A stretch of 64,000 nt of DNA from Nitrosarchaeum sp. (GTDB lineage: Archaea > Thermoproteota > Nitrososphaeria > Nitrososphaerales > Nitrosopumilaceae): the NCBI RefSeq assembly GCF_035968265.1, contig NZ_JAVYIM010000002.1, positions 186,001 to 250,000 on the forward strand, written 5' to 3'. The position numbers and the translations under genes were made by a program. The notes under the pieces are model-generated. The model worked only from the letters and a program-made list of their open reading frames with translations. It ran no database searches and had not been told where the DNA came from. Positions within the stretch are counted from its first letter, which is position 1. Each line of letters opens with the position of its first letter. Shown here piece by piece: positions 35,302 through 44,000 of the stretch.

Positions 35302-36455
35302 TATATCTCGACAATGCAGCATCCACACAAATTCATGACGATGTTTTAGATGCAATGCTACCATATCTTAAAGAACAATATGGTAATCCTTCATCAATAC
35401 ATCGCTATGGTAGATTATCCCATAAAGCTATAGAAAAAGCTAGAAAACAAATTGCATCCTTAATTAATGCAGATCCATCAGAAATTTTCCTTACATCTGG
35501 TGGGACAGAATCTAATAATATGGCACTTTGGGGAATTGCATCAAAAAAACCTTCTTCTAAAATAATTACTTCTTCAATTGAACACGATGCAATCTTAGAA
35601 CCATGTAAAAAATTAGCAAAAAATGGATTTGATGTTCTCTATTTGCCTGTTGATAATCGTGGTGTTGTAAATCTAAATTCTCTAACAAATTCTCTTTCTG
35701 ATGACGTATGTCTTGTTTCCATAATGTTTGCTAATAATGAAATGGGAACAATTGAGCCAATTGCTGAAATTGCTCAACTGTGTAATAAACAAAAAATTCC
35801 ATTTCATACTGATGCTGTTCAAGCTGTGGGAAAAACCTCAATTGATGTAAAACAATTAGGCATCGATTTACTTTCTATCTCATCTCATAAAATTAATGGT
35901 CCTAAAGGTGTAGGTGCATTATACATCCGACATGGAATTGATATAGATCCCCTGATTTTAGGTGGAGGTCAAGAGCACGGTTTACGATCAGGAACAGAAA
36001 ACGTGGCAAATATTGTAGGATTTGGAAGGGCATGTGAACTTGCTAAACTCCATCTTGCTGAGAATATTTCCCACATGAAAAAACTGCGTGATATCCTTAT
36101 TGCGAAAATCACCAAAGAGATTCCATATGTTACTCTTAATGGTGACATTGAAAATCGCTTATCAAATAATGCACATTTTACTTTTCTTGGTGTTGCAGGT
36201 GAAGACTTAATTATAAAACTAGATGAGTATGGTATAGCTGCATCTACTGGTTCTGCATGTTCAGTCCATACCCAAAAGGCATCTCATGTTTTACAAGCCA
36301 TGGGATTTTCACATGAACAAATTACTGGTTCCTTGAGACTTTCTTTGGGTGTGTTTAACAACGAACAACAAATAGATGAAACAGTAAGTATCTTGAAAAA
36401 AATAACTACTGAGTTACGTTCTGTTTCACCATTTAAAGAAAAGTATTCATTTTAA
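35298..36455 (+). CDS. Cysteine desulfurase (NifS/IscS family)
   Basis: This 385-residue PLP enzyme takes sulfur from cysteine. It opens with IYLDNAASTQIH and carries TSGGTESNNMALWG, HTDAVQAVGK, the PLP lysine in SISSHKINGPKG, and the catalytic Cys loop STGSACSVHTQKASHVL. The start is TTG at 35298, overlapping the larE stop by 4 nt, so the two are translationally coupled. This suggests that it supplies sulfur to LarE or its cluster. A general Fe-S role is also possible. Confidence 0.93.
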   Translation: MIYLDNAASTQIHDDVLDAMLPYLKEQYGNPSSIHRYGRLSHKAIEKARKQIASLINADPSEIFLTSGGTESNNMALWGIASKKPSSKIITSSIEHDAILEPCKKLAKNGFDVLYLPVDNRGVVNLNSLTNSLSDDVCLVSIMFANNEMGTIEPIAEIAQLCNKQKIPFHTDAVQAVGKTSIDVKQLGIDLLSISSHKINGPKGVGALYIRHGIDIDPLILGGGQEHGLRSGTENVANIVGFGRACELAKLHLAENISHMKKLRDILIAKITKEIPYVTLNGDIENRLSNNAHFTFLGVAGEDLIIKLDEYGIAASTGSACSVHTQKASHVLQAMGFSHEQITGSLRLSLGVFNNEQQIDETVSILKKITTELRSVSPFKEKYSF

Positions 36456-37262
36456 TTAATTCCTAATGGGAATTTGAAATCTATTTTTTGTAACCATTAT
36501 TGTTGTTATGATTCCTATTGCTAGAATCATAACTGCAATTGTGCCGAATTCTGGAATTATTGTAGTGCCGATTATCTCTATATCTGAATCACCTTCTTCA
36601 AAATTAATTGTAATTATTCTTGAGTTTGTATTAGTCACAGTCTCTTGATATGGCACTTCTATACCGTCTATTATTATTATGAATGTGTCATCTGTTTGAT
36701 CTTGTTTTTTTGCATCAAATGCATCTCTTGGCATTTCTAAGGTGATAGATCCATCATTTTCAGTTTCTATTATTACTATTAATGCAAAAATATCTTTGTC
36801 TATGAGCATATTTTTCACAGTACCACCATTTATGGAATAATTTACATCAAATGTACCATGACTACCAGCATCTACTTCAAATATTTCAGTTGCCGTTACG
36901 TCTGATTTTGGCGAAAAATTGAATTGAGTTTCTGCAATGCTTCCTATGCTATATGCTACTTTTACCGTATATTCTCCCGCTTTAGACCATAGAGTACCTT
37001 CTGTTCTCACCGTATGTGAATAACTACCATCTTCTGCTATAGTGATCTGTGCAATCTCTACGACATTATTTTCTTTATTAATAATCTGTAATAATACTGG
37101 AGTATCTTTTATGATGGGCTCTGCCATTCCTGAAATCACTATAGTATCGCCTTCTTTATATGAATTAGAATTTGTTTTTACTGTGATTAAGGACTGAGCA
37201 AAAACTGGCAGTGTGATAATCATTCCTAAAATTAAAAATACAAAAATAATTTTAGTTTTCAC
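36456..37262 (-). CDS. PEFG-CTERM surface protein, paralogue 1
   Basis: A 268-residue secreted protein: signal peptide (IIFVFLILGMIITLPVFAQS), an Ig-like domain (YKEGDTIVISGMAEP ... LWSKAGEYTVKVAY), a second beta domain (about residues 130-230), then IIPEFGTIAVMIL, a membrane helix and basic residues. The P-E-F-G plus helix plus basic tail is the PEFG-CTERM sorting signal of thaumarchaea, read by an archaeosortase encoded elsewhere. The start is GTG at 37262. Its C-terminal DNA differs from that of the other three paralogues. Confidence 0.85.
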   Translation of the reverse strand: MKTKIIFVFLILGMIITLPVFAQSLITVKTNSNSYKEGDTIVISGMAEPIIKDTPVLLQIINKENNVVEIAQITIAEDGSYSHTVRTEGTLWSKAGEYTVKVAYSIGSIAETQFNFSPKSDVTATEIFEVDAGSHGTFDVNYSINGGTVKNMLIDKDIFALIVIIETENDGSITLEMPRDAFDAKKQDQTDDTFIIIIDGIEVPYQETVTNTNSRIITINFEEGDSDIEIIGTTIIPEFGTIAVMILAIGIITTIMVTKNRFQIPIRN

Positions 37263-37310
37263 AAAAATTATTGTTGTATGATTGTATATTTCCTTTACTA
37301 TCTAAACTGA

Positions 37311-37434
37311 AAAAATGAAAAAAGTTGTGAATTTAGTATCTTGGCATAATGCTTAGTTTTGACTTTGCAGATACTGCAATTATTGATATAATTGCTACTG
37401 CTAGTATCATCACTGCGATTGTACCAAATTCTGG
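37311..37434 (-). repeat. Dispersed repeat, copy A (3' end of PEFG paralogue 2)
   Basis: This stretch, from just after the stop codon into the coding end, is identical to 38790-38913 over 124 bp and to 39753-39859 over about 107 bp. It encodes the PEFG motif, the membrane helix and the tail SAKSKLSIMPRY, and it includes 3' flanking bases. Confidence 0.85.
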
Positions 37435-38184
37435 AATTACAAAGGTACCTATTACTTCAATTTTTTGAGCACCTGCTAAGAAGTTCACTGTGACATTATT
37501 GCCATCATATTCTACATCATCCCATTCTTCCCCATCTACAAGTACCATGAAGATACCATCAAGAATTGATTTGTCTGGGTTTAATGTGAGTGTCCCATCT
37601 TCACTTGCGTTAATTCTTACGATAATTGAATTATCATTAGAATTGATGCTTGCACCTGTTACCATTCCACCTGTGATGGTGTATGGCACACAATAATTGC
37701 CTTTTAGATAAATCTCTGAAGAGGCACAATTGTTTGAGCTACCTGAAGTTGCACCACTTAATTCAACAAGTACTTTGTTGCTTTTTGAAGCACTTCCATA
37801 GTTGACTTTAATGGTGTATGTACCATCGTGTTTCCATAATTCACCGTCTGTATTGAGAATTGTTTCAAAACTACCGTCATTTTCTACACTCATCTGAGCA
37901 ATCGTAACGACAGAATTTAATGAATTCACAACAGTAAGTGTTACTGGATTTCCAGAAACATTTGCTACTTTACCGTATACCATAATTTTATCACCATGTT
38001 CATAGGCTGTCTTATCTGTCCACACAGATACTGGCATATCCATAAGCAACAATTGATCTGCTGCTTTTCTTCCAGCGTCTGGTTCGTAACAACCTACACA
38101 TGCTTGAGCATATGCTGATGATATGGTTAAAGTACCGACTGCAGTCAAAACGGCTAATAGCGCGAACGACGTACGGCTGTTCAT
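37333..38184 (-). CDS. PEFG-CTERM surface protein, paralogue 2
   Basis: A 283-residue secreted protein: signal peptide (TSFALLAVLTAVGTLTI, ending AYAQ), then ACVGCYEPDAGRKAADQ with a Cys pair. An Ig-like domain (YEHGDKIMVYGKVAN ... LWKHDGTYTIKVNYG) is followed by a second beta domain with a Cys pair. The C-terminal signal VIPEFGTIAVMILAVAI plus tail KSKLSIMPRY is the same in paralogues 3 and 4. The promoter carries the GTGTAA-type palindrome seen also before paralogue 3. Confidence 0.87.
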   Translation of the reverse strand: MNSRTSFALLAVLTAVGTLTISSAYAQACVGCYEPDAGRKAADQLLLMDMPVSVWTDKTAYEHGDKIMVYGKVANVSGNPVTLTVVNSLNSVVTIAQMSVENDGSFETILNTDGELWKHDGTYTIKVNYGSASKSNKVLVELSGATSGSSNNCASSEIYLKGNYCVPYTITGGMVTGASINSNDNSIIVRINASEDGTLTLNPDKSILDGIFMVLVDGEEWDDVEYDGNNVTVNFLAGAQKIEVIGTFVIPEFGTIAVMILAVAIISIIAVSAKSKLSIMPRY

Positions 38185-38236
38185 CTTATTTGCGAAATGA
38201 ATTTGTCTCTATTTATGTATATTTAAAAAAGATTCT

Positions 38237-38258
38237 GTGTAATTCAGTGGTGTTACGC
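38237..38258 (-). promoter_or_regulatory. Palindromic element upstream of PEFG paralogue 2
   Basis: On the plus strand it reads GTGTAA-10 nt-TTACGC, an inverted repeat with one mismatch. It sits just upstream of the minus-strand box TTTTTTAAATA, and a block of about 50 bp around it matches the promoter of paralogue 3. Confidence 0.5.
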
Positions 38259-38341
38259 AAATTTTCTCCAAGTGGAGACTTCAGGGGCTATTCTCAGATC
38301 AGATATTTGTGATGTTGGAGATATTGATTCTTTTTGTATGA

Positions 38342-38482
38342 TTTTGTTTTGGTAGATTAAGTATTAAATCAACTCAAGCAGATATTTTGAATAAATTCAC
38401 TACAAAATCAACTCCACCAATTATCGAAGTAATTAGAGATCCATATACCACGATACAAAAATCAGTCCTACGATTACAATGA
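38342..38482 (+). pseudogene. Open-frame remnant without a start codon
   Basis: A 46-codon open frame ending at TGA 38480 has protein-like composition (for example KFTTKSTPPIIEVIRDPYTT) but no ATG, GTG or TTG near its 5' end and no obvious promoter. It is best read as the tail of a lost gene in the 550-bp gap between PEFG paralogues 2 and 3. The family is not recognised. Confidence 0.35.
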
Positions 38483-38578
38483 ATTCACCAACTATTAATC
38501 ATAAACATACAAAATCCCAAAAATGAGATATTTCCACTCCACTTATCTATGATACTTTTTTTTTTAAAAAAATAGATA

Positions 38579-38744
38579 TTGAAAAATTGTATATACTGTG
38601 GAAAATTCTTTGAGGGTGATACTAAATTTTGCTCTCATAATTGCAGACTCATACATAATTGAAATCACAAACAGAGTCAAAGAAGCAACGGAAAATGATA
38701 CAAGTCATACTAAAAAATTAAGTGAAGATGATCCTCAAGAGTAA
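38579..38744 (+). pseudogene. Zinc-finger gene broken by a frameshift
   Basis: TTG at 38579 opens a frame with CIYCGKFF and FCSHNCRLIHN, a clean four-Cys zinc motif, but TGA stops it after 27 codons. The +1 frame continues (EITNRVKEAT ... SEDDPQE) to TAA at 38742. Together the two parts look like one protein of about 54 residues with a shift near 38645-38660. It could be real decay, a sequencing slip, or a 27-residue protein. Confidence 0.45.
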
Positions 38745-38789
38745 ACAGAAAGATTTTGTGATTGCTCTTATTGTTTATGCAGAATCTTA

Positions 38790-38913
38790 AAAAATGAAAA
38801 AAGTTGTGAATTTAGTATCTTGGCATAATGCTTAGTTTTGACTTTGCAGATACTGCAATTATTGATATAATTGCTACTGCTAGTATCATCACTGCGATTG
38901 TACCAAATTCTGG
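38790..38913 (-). repeat. Dispersed repeat, copy B (3' end of PEFG paralogue 3)
   Basis: Identical over 124 bp to 37311-37434. Includes about 20 bp beyond the stop codon as well as the coding end, so the identity is not explained by protein constraint alone. Confidence 0.85.
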
Positions 38914-39654
38914 GATTACTAGACCGTTTTCTATTCCTACTTCAATTGAAGACTTGTCATTGCCTTGTTGGGCTACAATAGTATAATTGCCATCTTGTTT
39001 CCATAATGCGCCTCCAGTTATGATTTCTTTAGTAAATTGGCCATTTGCATTTAGATTTGGTGCGAATTGATCAACAACAATCACATTTCCATTTGGTGCT
39101 ATTACTTTCAATGTAATTGAATTAGCGCTGTCTGTAATGCCACTAATTTTGATTGTGTTAGATCCTGCCATTGAATTTGCTTCTTTAATCACCAGTGTTT
39201 TTCTTACTGTTGTGGTTGGTTCAACAAATCCTTCTTCTAAAGTAGATTGACTAACATTTGTTTCTGAGGTCATACCGTTTATGACTTCTACACGAAGTGA
39301 CATTTTATACAATGAACTTCCGTATGGGCTTTGTTCAGCTTTTATTGTATAGAATCCATTTTCCTTCCACATTGGAACTTTAAATGTTGTAGCAAAATCA
39401 CCATTTTTGTCAGGTGTTAATTGATCAATGCTGACTACATTTAGGCTAGGAGAAATTACTGTAAATGTAATATCTGTAACAGATGATTTTGTATGTCCGT
39501 TAATTGATATTGTGTCAGAACCTTCTGATGCTATGGCTGAAATTGACATTCCTGTGGTTTGAGCAAATACATCTTGTTGAATTGAAGTTATTGAAATTAT
39601 TGACAAAACCATTACGATTAATGTCATTGATGTTGCTGAACTTTTAAAATTCAT
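38812..39654 (-). CDS. PEFG-CTERM surface protein, paralogue 3
   Basis: A 280-residue secreted protein with a signal peptide (MTLIVMVLSIISITSI, ending VFAQ) and two Ig-like domains in tandem. Each domain carries the motif V-x-S-I-D-Q / V-x-V-V-D-Q and ends in W-K-x-x-G-x-Y-T-I. It ends in LVIPEFGTIAVMILAVAI and the tail KSKLSIMPRY. Unlike the others, both globular domains are of the same type. The upstream DNA has a perfect GTGTAA/TTACAC palindrome. Confidence 0.87.
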   Translation of the reverse strand: MNFKSSATSMTLIVMVLSIISITSIQQDVFAQTTGMSISAIASEGSDTISINGHTKSSVTDITFTVISPSLNVVSIDQLTPDKNGDFATTFKVPMWKENGFYTIKAEQSPYGSSLYKMSLRVEVINGMTSETNVSQSTLEEGFVEPTTTVRKTLVIKEANSMAGSNTIKISGITDSANSITLKVIAPNGNVIVVDQFAPNLNANGQFTKEIITGGALWKQDGNYTIVAQQGNDKSSIEVGIENGLVIPEFGTIAVMILAVAIISIIAVSAKSKLSIMPRY

Positions 39655-39707
39655 TCTAAATTGAAAACGGTTACTTGGTATTTATATACATTTTTAAAAA
39701 TGATTCT

Positions 39708-39729
39708 GTGTAAACTGAGGGAGTTACAC
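39708..39729 (-). promoter_or_regulatory. Palindromic element upstream of PEFG paralogue 3
   Basis: GTGTAA-10 nt-TTACAC is a perfect inverted repeat lying just upstream of the minus-strand TATA-like TTTTTAAAAATG. The same element, spacing and flanking TACACAGAATC occur before paralogue 2, but not before paralogues 1 and 4. Confidence 0.55.
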
Positions 39730-39752
39730 GATCTTAAAAAGAGAAAAAAAGA

Positions 39753-39859
39753 TGAATTTAGTATCTTGGCATAATGCTTAGTTTTGACTTTGCAGATACT
39801 GCAATTATTGATATAATTGCTACTGCTAGTATCATCACTGCGATTGTACCAAATTCTGG
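39753..39859 (-). repeat. Dispersed repeat, copy C (3' end of PEFG paralogue 4)
   Basis: About 107 bp identical to copies A and B. Identity with copy B extends one base further than with copy A (a G in place of A). Confidence 0.85.
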
Positions 39860-40576
39860 GACTACGGTAGTACCGATTATCTCGATCTCCTCAGCACCTG
39901 CTGGGAATAGAATTGTTAATGTTCTATCTGTAGAAGTTGTTGTTTCCTCAAAGTCTACTTCTTCTCCATCTACTAAGACAAAGAATGTATCATCTTGATC
40001 ACCCATCTTTGCATCAATCAAAGCTCTAGGCAATGTAATGACAAGTGAACCATCTTGACTTGCAGTGATTGCAATTATCAAGGAGTTTGCTTCTACATCT
40101 GGAGTTATGCTGATTAATTTACCACCAGTTATCTTGTAACTGACCATAAATTCAGTACCTTCGACTGCCATTTTGGTATCTCTTGGTCCTTGATCTGTTG
40201 AACCTCCAAATTCAAATGTGGTTTCAGCTGTACGAGTTTGGCTTCCGTAAGTTACTTCAATTGTGTAAGTTCCCCCTGATCTCATAAGTGGTCCACCGAC
40301 AGTAAATTCAGTACTGAATTTTTTGTCTAAACCAACATCCAATTGATCAAGTATTACTCGATTTCCGTTTGGTGCTGTTACTATGAGACTAATAGGAGTT
40401 CCTGAAAGAAGATCTTTTACTTCTCCAGTTACTAAGACTATATCACCATCTTCGTATGATGTTTTGTCTGTAGTAACAACGATTGAATCTACTACTTGTC
40501 CAAATGCTGGTGCTAATCCAATACTTGCAATCATAATTGCAGATAAGGCTAACACCGATAGATGAGTATTCATCAA
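39758..40576 (-). CDS. PEFG-CTERM surface protein, paralogue 4
   Basis: A 272-residue secreted protein with a signal peptide (VLALSAIMIASIGLAPAFGQ). One Ig-like domain follows (YEDGDIVLVTGEVKDL ... MRSGGTYTIEVTYG), then a second beta domain similar in pattern to that of paralogue 1 (SLVITLPRALIDAKMGDQDDTFFVLVDG). It ends with the PEFG sorting signal and the tail KSKLSIMPRY. Its minus-strand promoter has a box CCTTAAATAGG but no GTGTAA palindrome. It is divergent from the RNA polymerase operon. Confidence 0.87.
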   Translation of the reverse strand: MMNTHLSVLALSAIMIASIGLAPAFGQVVDSIVVTTDKTSYEDGDIVLVTGEVKDLLSGTPISLIVTAPNGNRVILDQLDVGLDKKFSTEFTVGGPLMRSGGTYTIEVTYGSQTRTAETTFEFGGSTDQGPRDTKMAVEGTEFMVSYKITGGKLISITPDVEANSLIIAITASQDGSLVITLPRALIDAKMGDQDDTFFVLVDGEEVDFEETTTSTDRTLTILFPAGAEEIEIIGTTVVPEFGTIAVMILAVAIISIIAVSAKSKLSIMPRY

Positions 40577-40663
40577 TTTTACGCTCGAATTTATCCTATT
40601 TAAGGTTGTGAAAAATATTATTGACTAAAAAGAAAAAAGACTGTTTTTTGCCGAATTTCAGAT

Positions 40664-40676
40664 TAGATATATATTA
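40664..40676 (+). promoter_or_regulatory. TATA box of the rpoH-rpoB-rpoA operon
   Basis: The box tagatatatatta lies about 80 nt before the rpoH start, so the mRNA should have a leader of about 50 nt, unlike the leaderless surface-protein genes. Confidence 0.55.
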
Positions 40677-40739
40677 ACCTGAGCGTGACTTTTTTTCAGT
40701 TTGTGTGTATTGTTTGCTGTTACATTTAATGTTCGTCAT

Positions 40740-40745
40740 GGAGGT
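40740..40745 (+). promoter_or_regulatory. Shine-Dalgarno of rpoH
   Basis: GGAGGT stands 7 nt before ATG 40753, a strong archaeal ribosome-binding site that fits the leadered transcript proposed for this operon. Confidence 0.6.
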
Positions 40746-40752
40746 TTTGTAG

Positions 40753-41004
40753 ATGGCAACTAAGAAAAATCAGGTTTTGGTGCCTGACCATATTTATGTG
40801 CCAAAACATGAAATTATTTCAAAACAAGAAGCTGAAGATGTCCTAAAAAAATATAATTGTAAACCTACAGAATTACCATTAATTTTTGTAAATGATCCTG
40901 CAATATTGGGACTTGGTGTAAAACCAGGCGATATGATAAAAATCACAAGAAAGAGTCCTACTGCTGGTGAGAGTCTTTACTATAGATACGTGGTGGAAGT
41001 TTAA
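40753..41004 (+). CDS. rpoH: DNA-directed RNA polymerase subunit H (Rpb5-like)
   Basis: This 83-residue protein is the archaeal Rpo5, matching the C-terminal domain of eukaryotic Rpb5. Typical segments are VPDHIYVPKHEIIS, ELPLIFVNDPAI and GVKPGDMIKITRKSPTAGES. It sits in the polymerase jaw and contacts downstream DNA. It heads the polymerase operon, and rpoB starts at the base after its stop. Confidence 0.97.
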   Translation: MATKKNQVLVPDHIYVPKHEIISKQEAEDVLKKYNCKPTELPLIFVNDPAILGLGVKPGDMIKITRKSPTAGESLYYRYVVEV

Positions 41005-44000
41005 ATGGCAGATCCTTCAGTTAAGCGTTGGCCAATAATTCAAGATATCTTGAAACGTGAAGGTATTGCACGTCAACATCTTAATTCTTTTGATGAATTT
41101 TTAGAAAGAGGTCTTCAAAGTATTATCAACGAAGTAGGACAAATTGAAATTGAAAACGCAGAATATCCATACAAAATACAGTTAGGTAAAGTCAAACTAC
41201 AACAACCAAGAATGATGGAACTTGATGGTTCTATCACTCATATTACTCCAGCAGAAGCTAGACTAAGAAATGTTTCGTACTCTGCACCTGTAATGATGGA
41301 AGCAAGCGTTGTTGAAGATGGAAAAATCTTAGAATCTAGATTTGTCCATATTGGCGATGTACCTGTAATGGCAAAATCGAACGCTTGCATTTTACATAAT
41401 TTTTCAACACAAAAATTAGTTGAACATGGTGAGGATCCAAATGATCCTGGTGGTTATTTTATTATCAATGGTTCTGAAAGAGTTATTGTAGGATTAGAAG
41501 ATCTTTCATACAACAAAATAATTGTTGACAGAGAAAGTGTCGGTGGAAATACAGTTTTCAAAGCTAAAGTTTATTCTTCAATTGTTGGTTATCGTGCAAA
41601 ACTAGAATTGGTAATGAAAAACGATGGTTTGATTGTAGCTAGAATTCCAGGTTCTCCTGTTGACATTCCTGTTGTTACACTAACTAGAGCACTTGGATTA
41701 GAATCTGATAGAGAGATTGCAGCTGCTGTTTCACTTGTTGATGAAATTCAAAATGAATTGGAAGGTTCATTTGAAAAAGCAGGTGATGTTCCAACAGCAA
41801 AAGATGCAATTGTTTACATCAGTAAAAGAATCGCTCCTGGAATGTTAGAAGAATTCCAAATCAAACGAGCAGAGACTCTTTTAGATTGGGGATTATTGCC
41901 ACACTTAGGTAAACATCCTGAGAATAGAAAAGAAAAAGCACAATTTCTTGGTGAAGCTGCATGTAAATTATTAGAACTTAAACTCGGCTGGATCTCACCA
42001 GACGACAAAGATCACTATGGAAATAAAGTAATCAAATTTGCAGGACAAATGTTAGCTGATCTATTTAGAACTGCATTTAGAAATTTGGTTCGAGACATGA
42101 AATACCAATTAGAAAGATCTGGTCAAAAAAGAGGTATCAATGCAGTGGCTGCAGCAATTCGTCCAGGTATTATTACTGATAAATTAAACAATGCAATTGC
42201 AACTGGAAACTGGGGCCGAGGACGTGTTGGTGTAACTCAATTACTAGATAGAACAAATTACCTTTCAACTATTAGTCATCTTAGAAGAATTCAATCCCCA
42301 CTTAGTAGAACTCAACCAAACTTTGAGGCAAGAGATTTACACGCTACACACTTTGGAAGAATCTGTCCTAGTGAAACTCCTGAAGGTTCTAACTGTGGTC
42401 TGGTAAAGAACTTGGCACTTTCTGGAATTATTTCTGTAAATGTTCCTTCTGAAGAAATTGTTGAGAAATTATATGATCTTGGAACAATTCATTTCTTTGA
42501 TGCAAAAGAAGATGTGAAAAAAGATGGAGCTAGAATATTTGTTGATGGTAGATTAATTGGTTATTACAAAGATGGTGCTGAACTAGCAGAATCACTAAGA
42601 GAATTAAGAAGAAATTCAAAAATTCATCCTCATGTTGGAATATCATTCCATCAATCTACCATTGAAGGTTCTACAAAACGACTTTACGTTAATTGTAATG
42701 CCGGACGTGTTTTACGTCCATTGATAATTATCAAGGATAACAAACCATTGCTCACACAAGATCTATTGGACAAAATCTCAAAGAAACTACTTTCATGGAC
42801 AGACTTGTTGCGAATGGGAGTCTTAGAAATGATTGATGCCAATGAAGAAGAAAATTGCTATATTACATTAGATGAAAAAGATTCAAAGAAACATACTCAT
42901 CTTGAAGTATTTCCACCAGCAATTCTTGGTGCAGGTGCTTCTATAATTCCATATCCAGAGCATAACCAATCTCCAAGAAATACATATGAATCTGCAATGG
43001 CAAAACAAAGTTTAGGATTTTCAACTCCGATGATGAATACCAGTACTTATGTTAGACAACATTTGATGTTGTATCCGCAAACACCGATTGTTAATACTAA
43101 AGCAATGAAATTATTGGGATTAGAAGATAGACCAGCTGGACAAAATTGTGTTGTAGCAGTATTACCATTTGACGGTTATAATATTGAAGACGCAATTGTA
43201 CTAAGTAGATCATCAGTTGACAGAGGTCTAGGAAGAACATTTTTCTTTAGAATTTATGATGCAGAAGCAAAACAATATCCTGGTGGAATGCGTGATGCTT
43301 TTGAAATTCCAAACGCTGAAGACAACATTCGTGGTTACAAAGGTGAAAAAGCTTATCGATTATTAGAAGAAGATGGAGTAGTTGCATCTGAATCTCCAGT
43401 TCATGGTGGAGATATTTTGATTGGAAAAACAAGTCCACCAAGATTCATGGAAGAATATAGAGAATTTGAGTCGTCTGGCCCTTACAGAAGAGATACATCA
43501 ATTGGTGTCAGACCATCTGAAACCGGTGTAGTTGATACTGTTGTAATGACACAATCAAACGAAGGTGGAAAGATGTACAAGATTAGAGTTAGAGATATGA
43601 GAATTCCTGAAATTGGTGACAAATTTGCATCAAGACATGGGCAAAAAGGTGTCTTGGGAATTTTAGCAAAGGCTGAAGATTTACCCTATACTGCTGATGG
43701 AATTTCACCAGATGTTTTGATTAACCCACATGCATTCCCATCAAGAATGACTGTAGGAATGTTCATGGAATCTATTTGTGGTAAGGCTGCAGCATTAAGA
43801 GGAAGTCAGTTTGATGGCTCTGCATTTGTAGGAGAAAAAATGGATGAGGTTAAACCTGTAATGGATGCTGCTGGATTCAAGTATTCTGGTAAAGAAACAA
43901 TGTATGATGGAAGAACTGGCAAATCATTTCCAGTCGATGTTTTCATTGGAGTAGTGTATTATCAAAAACTACACCACATGGTTGCTGATAAGATTCATGC

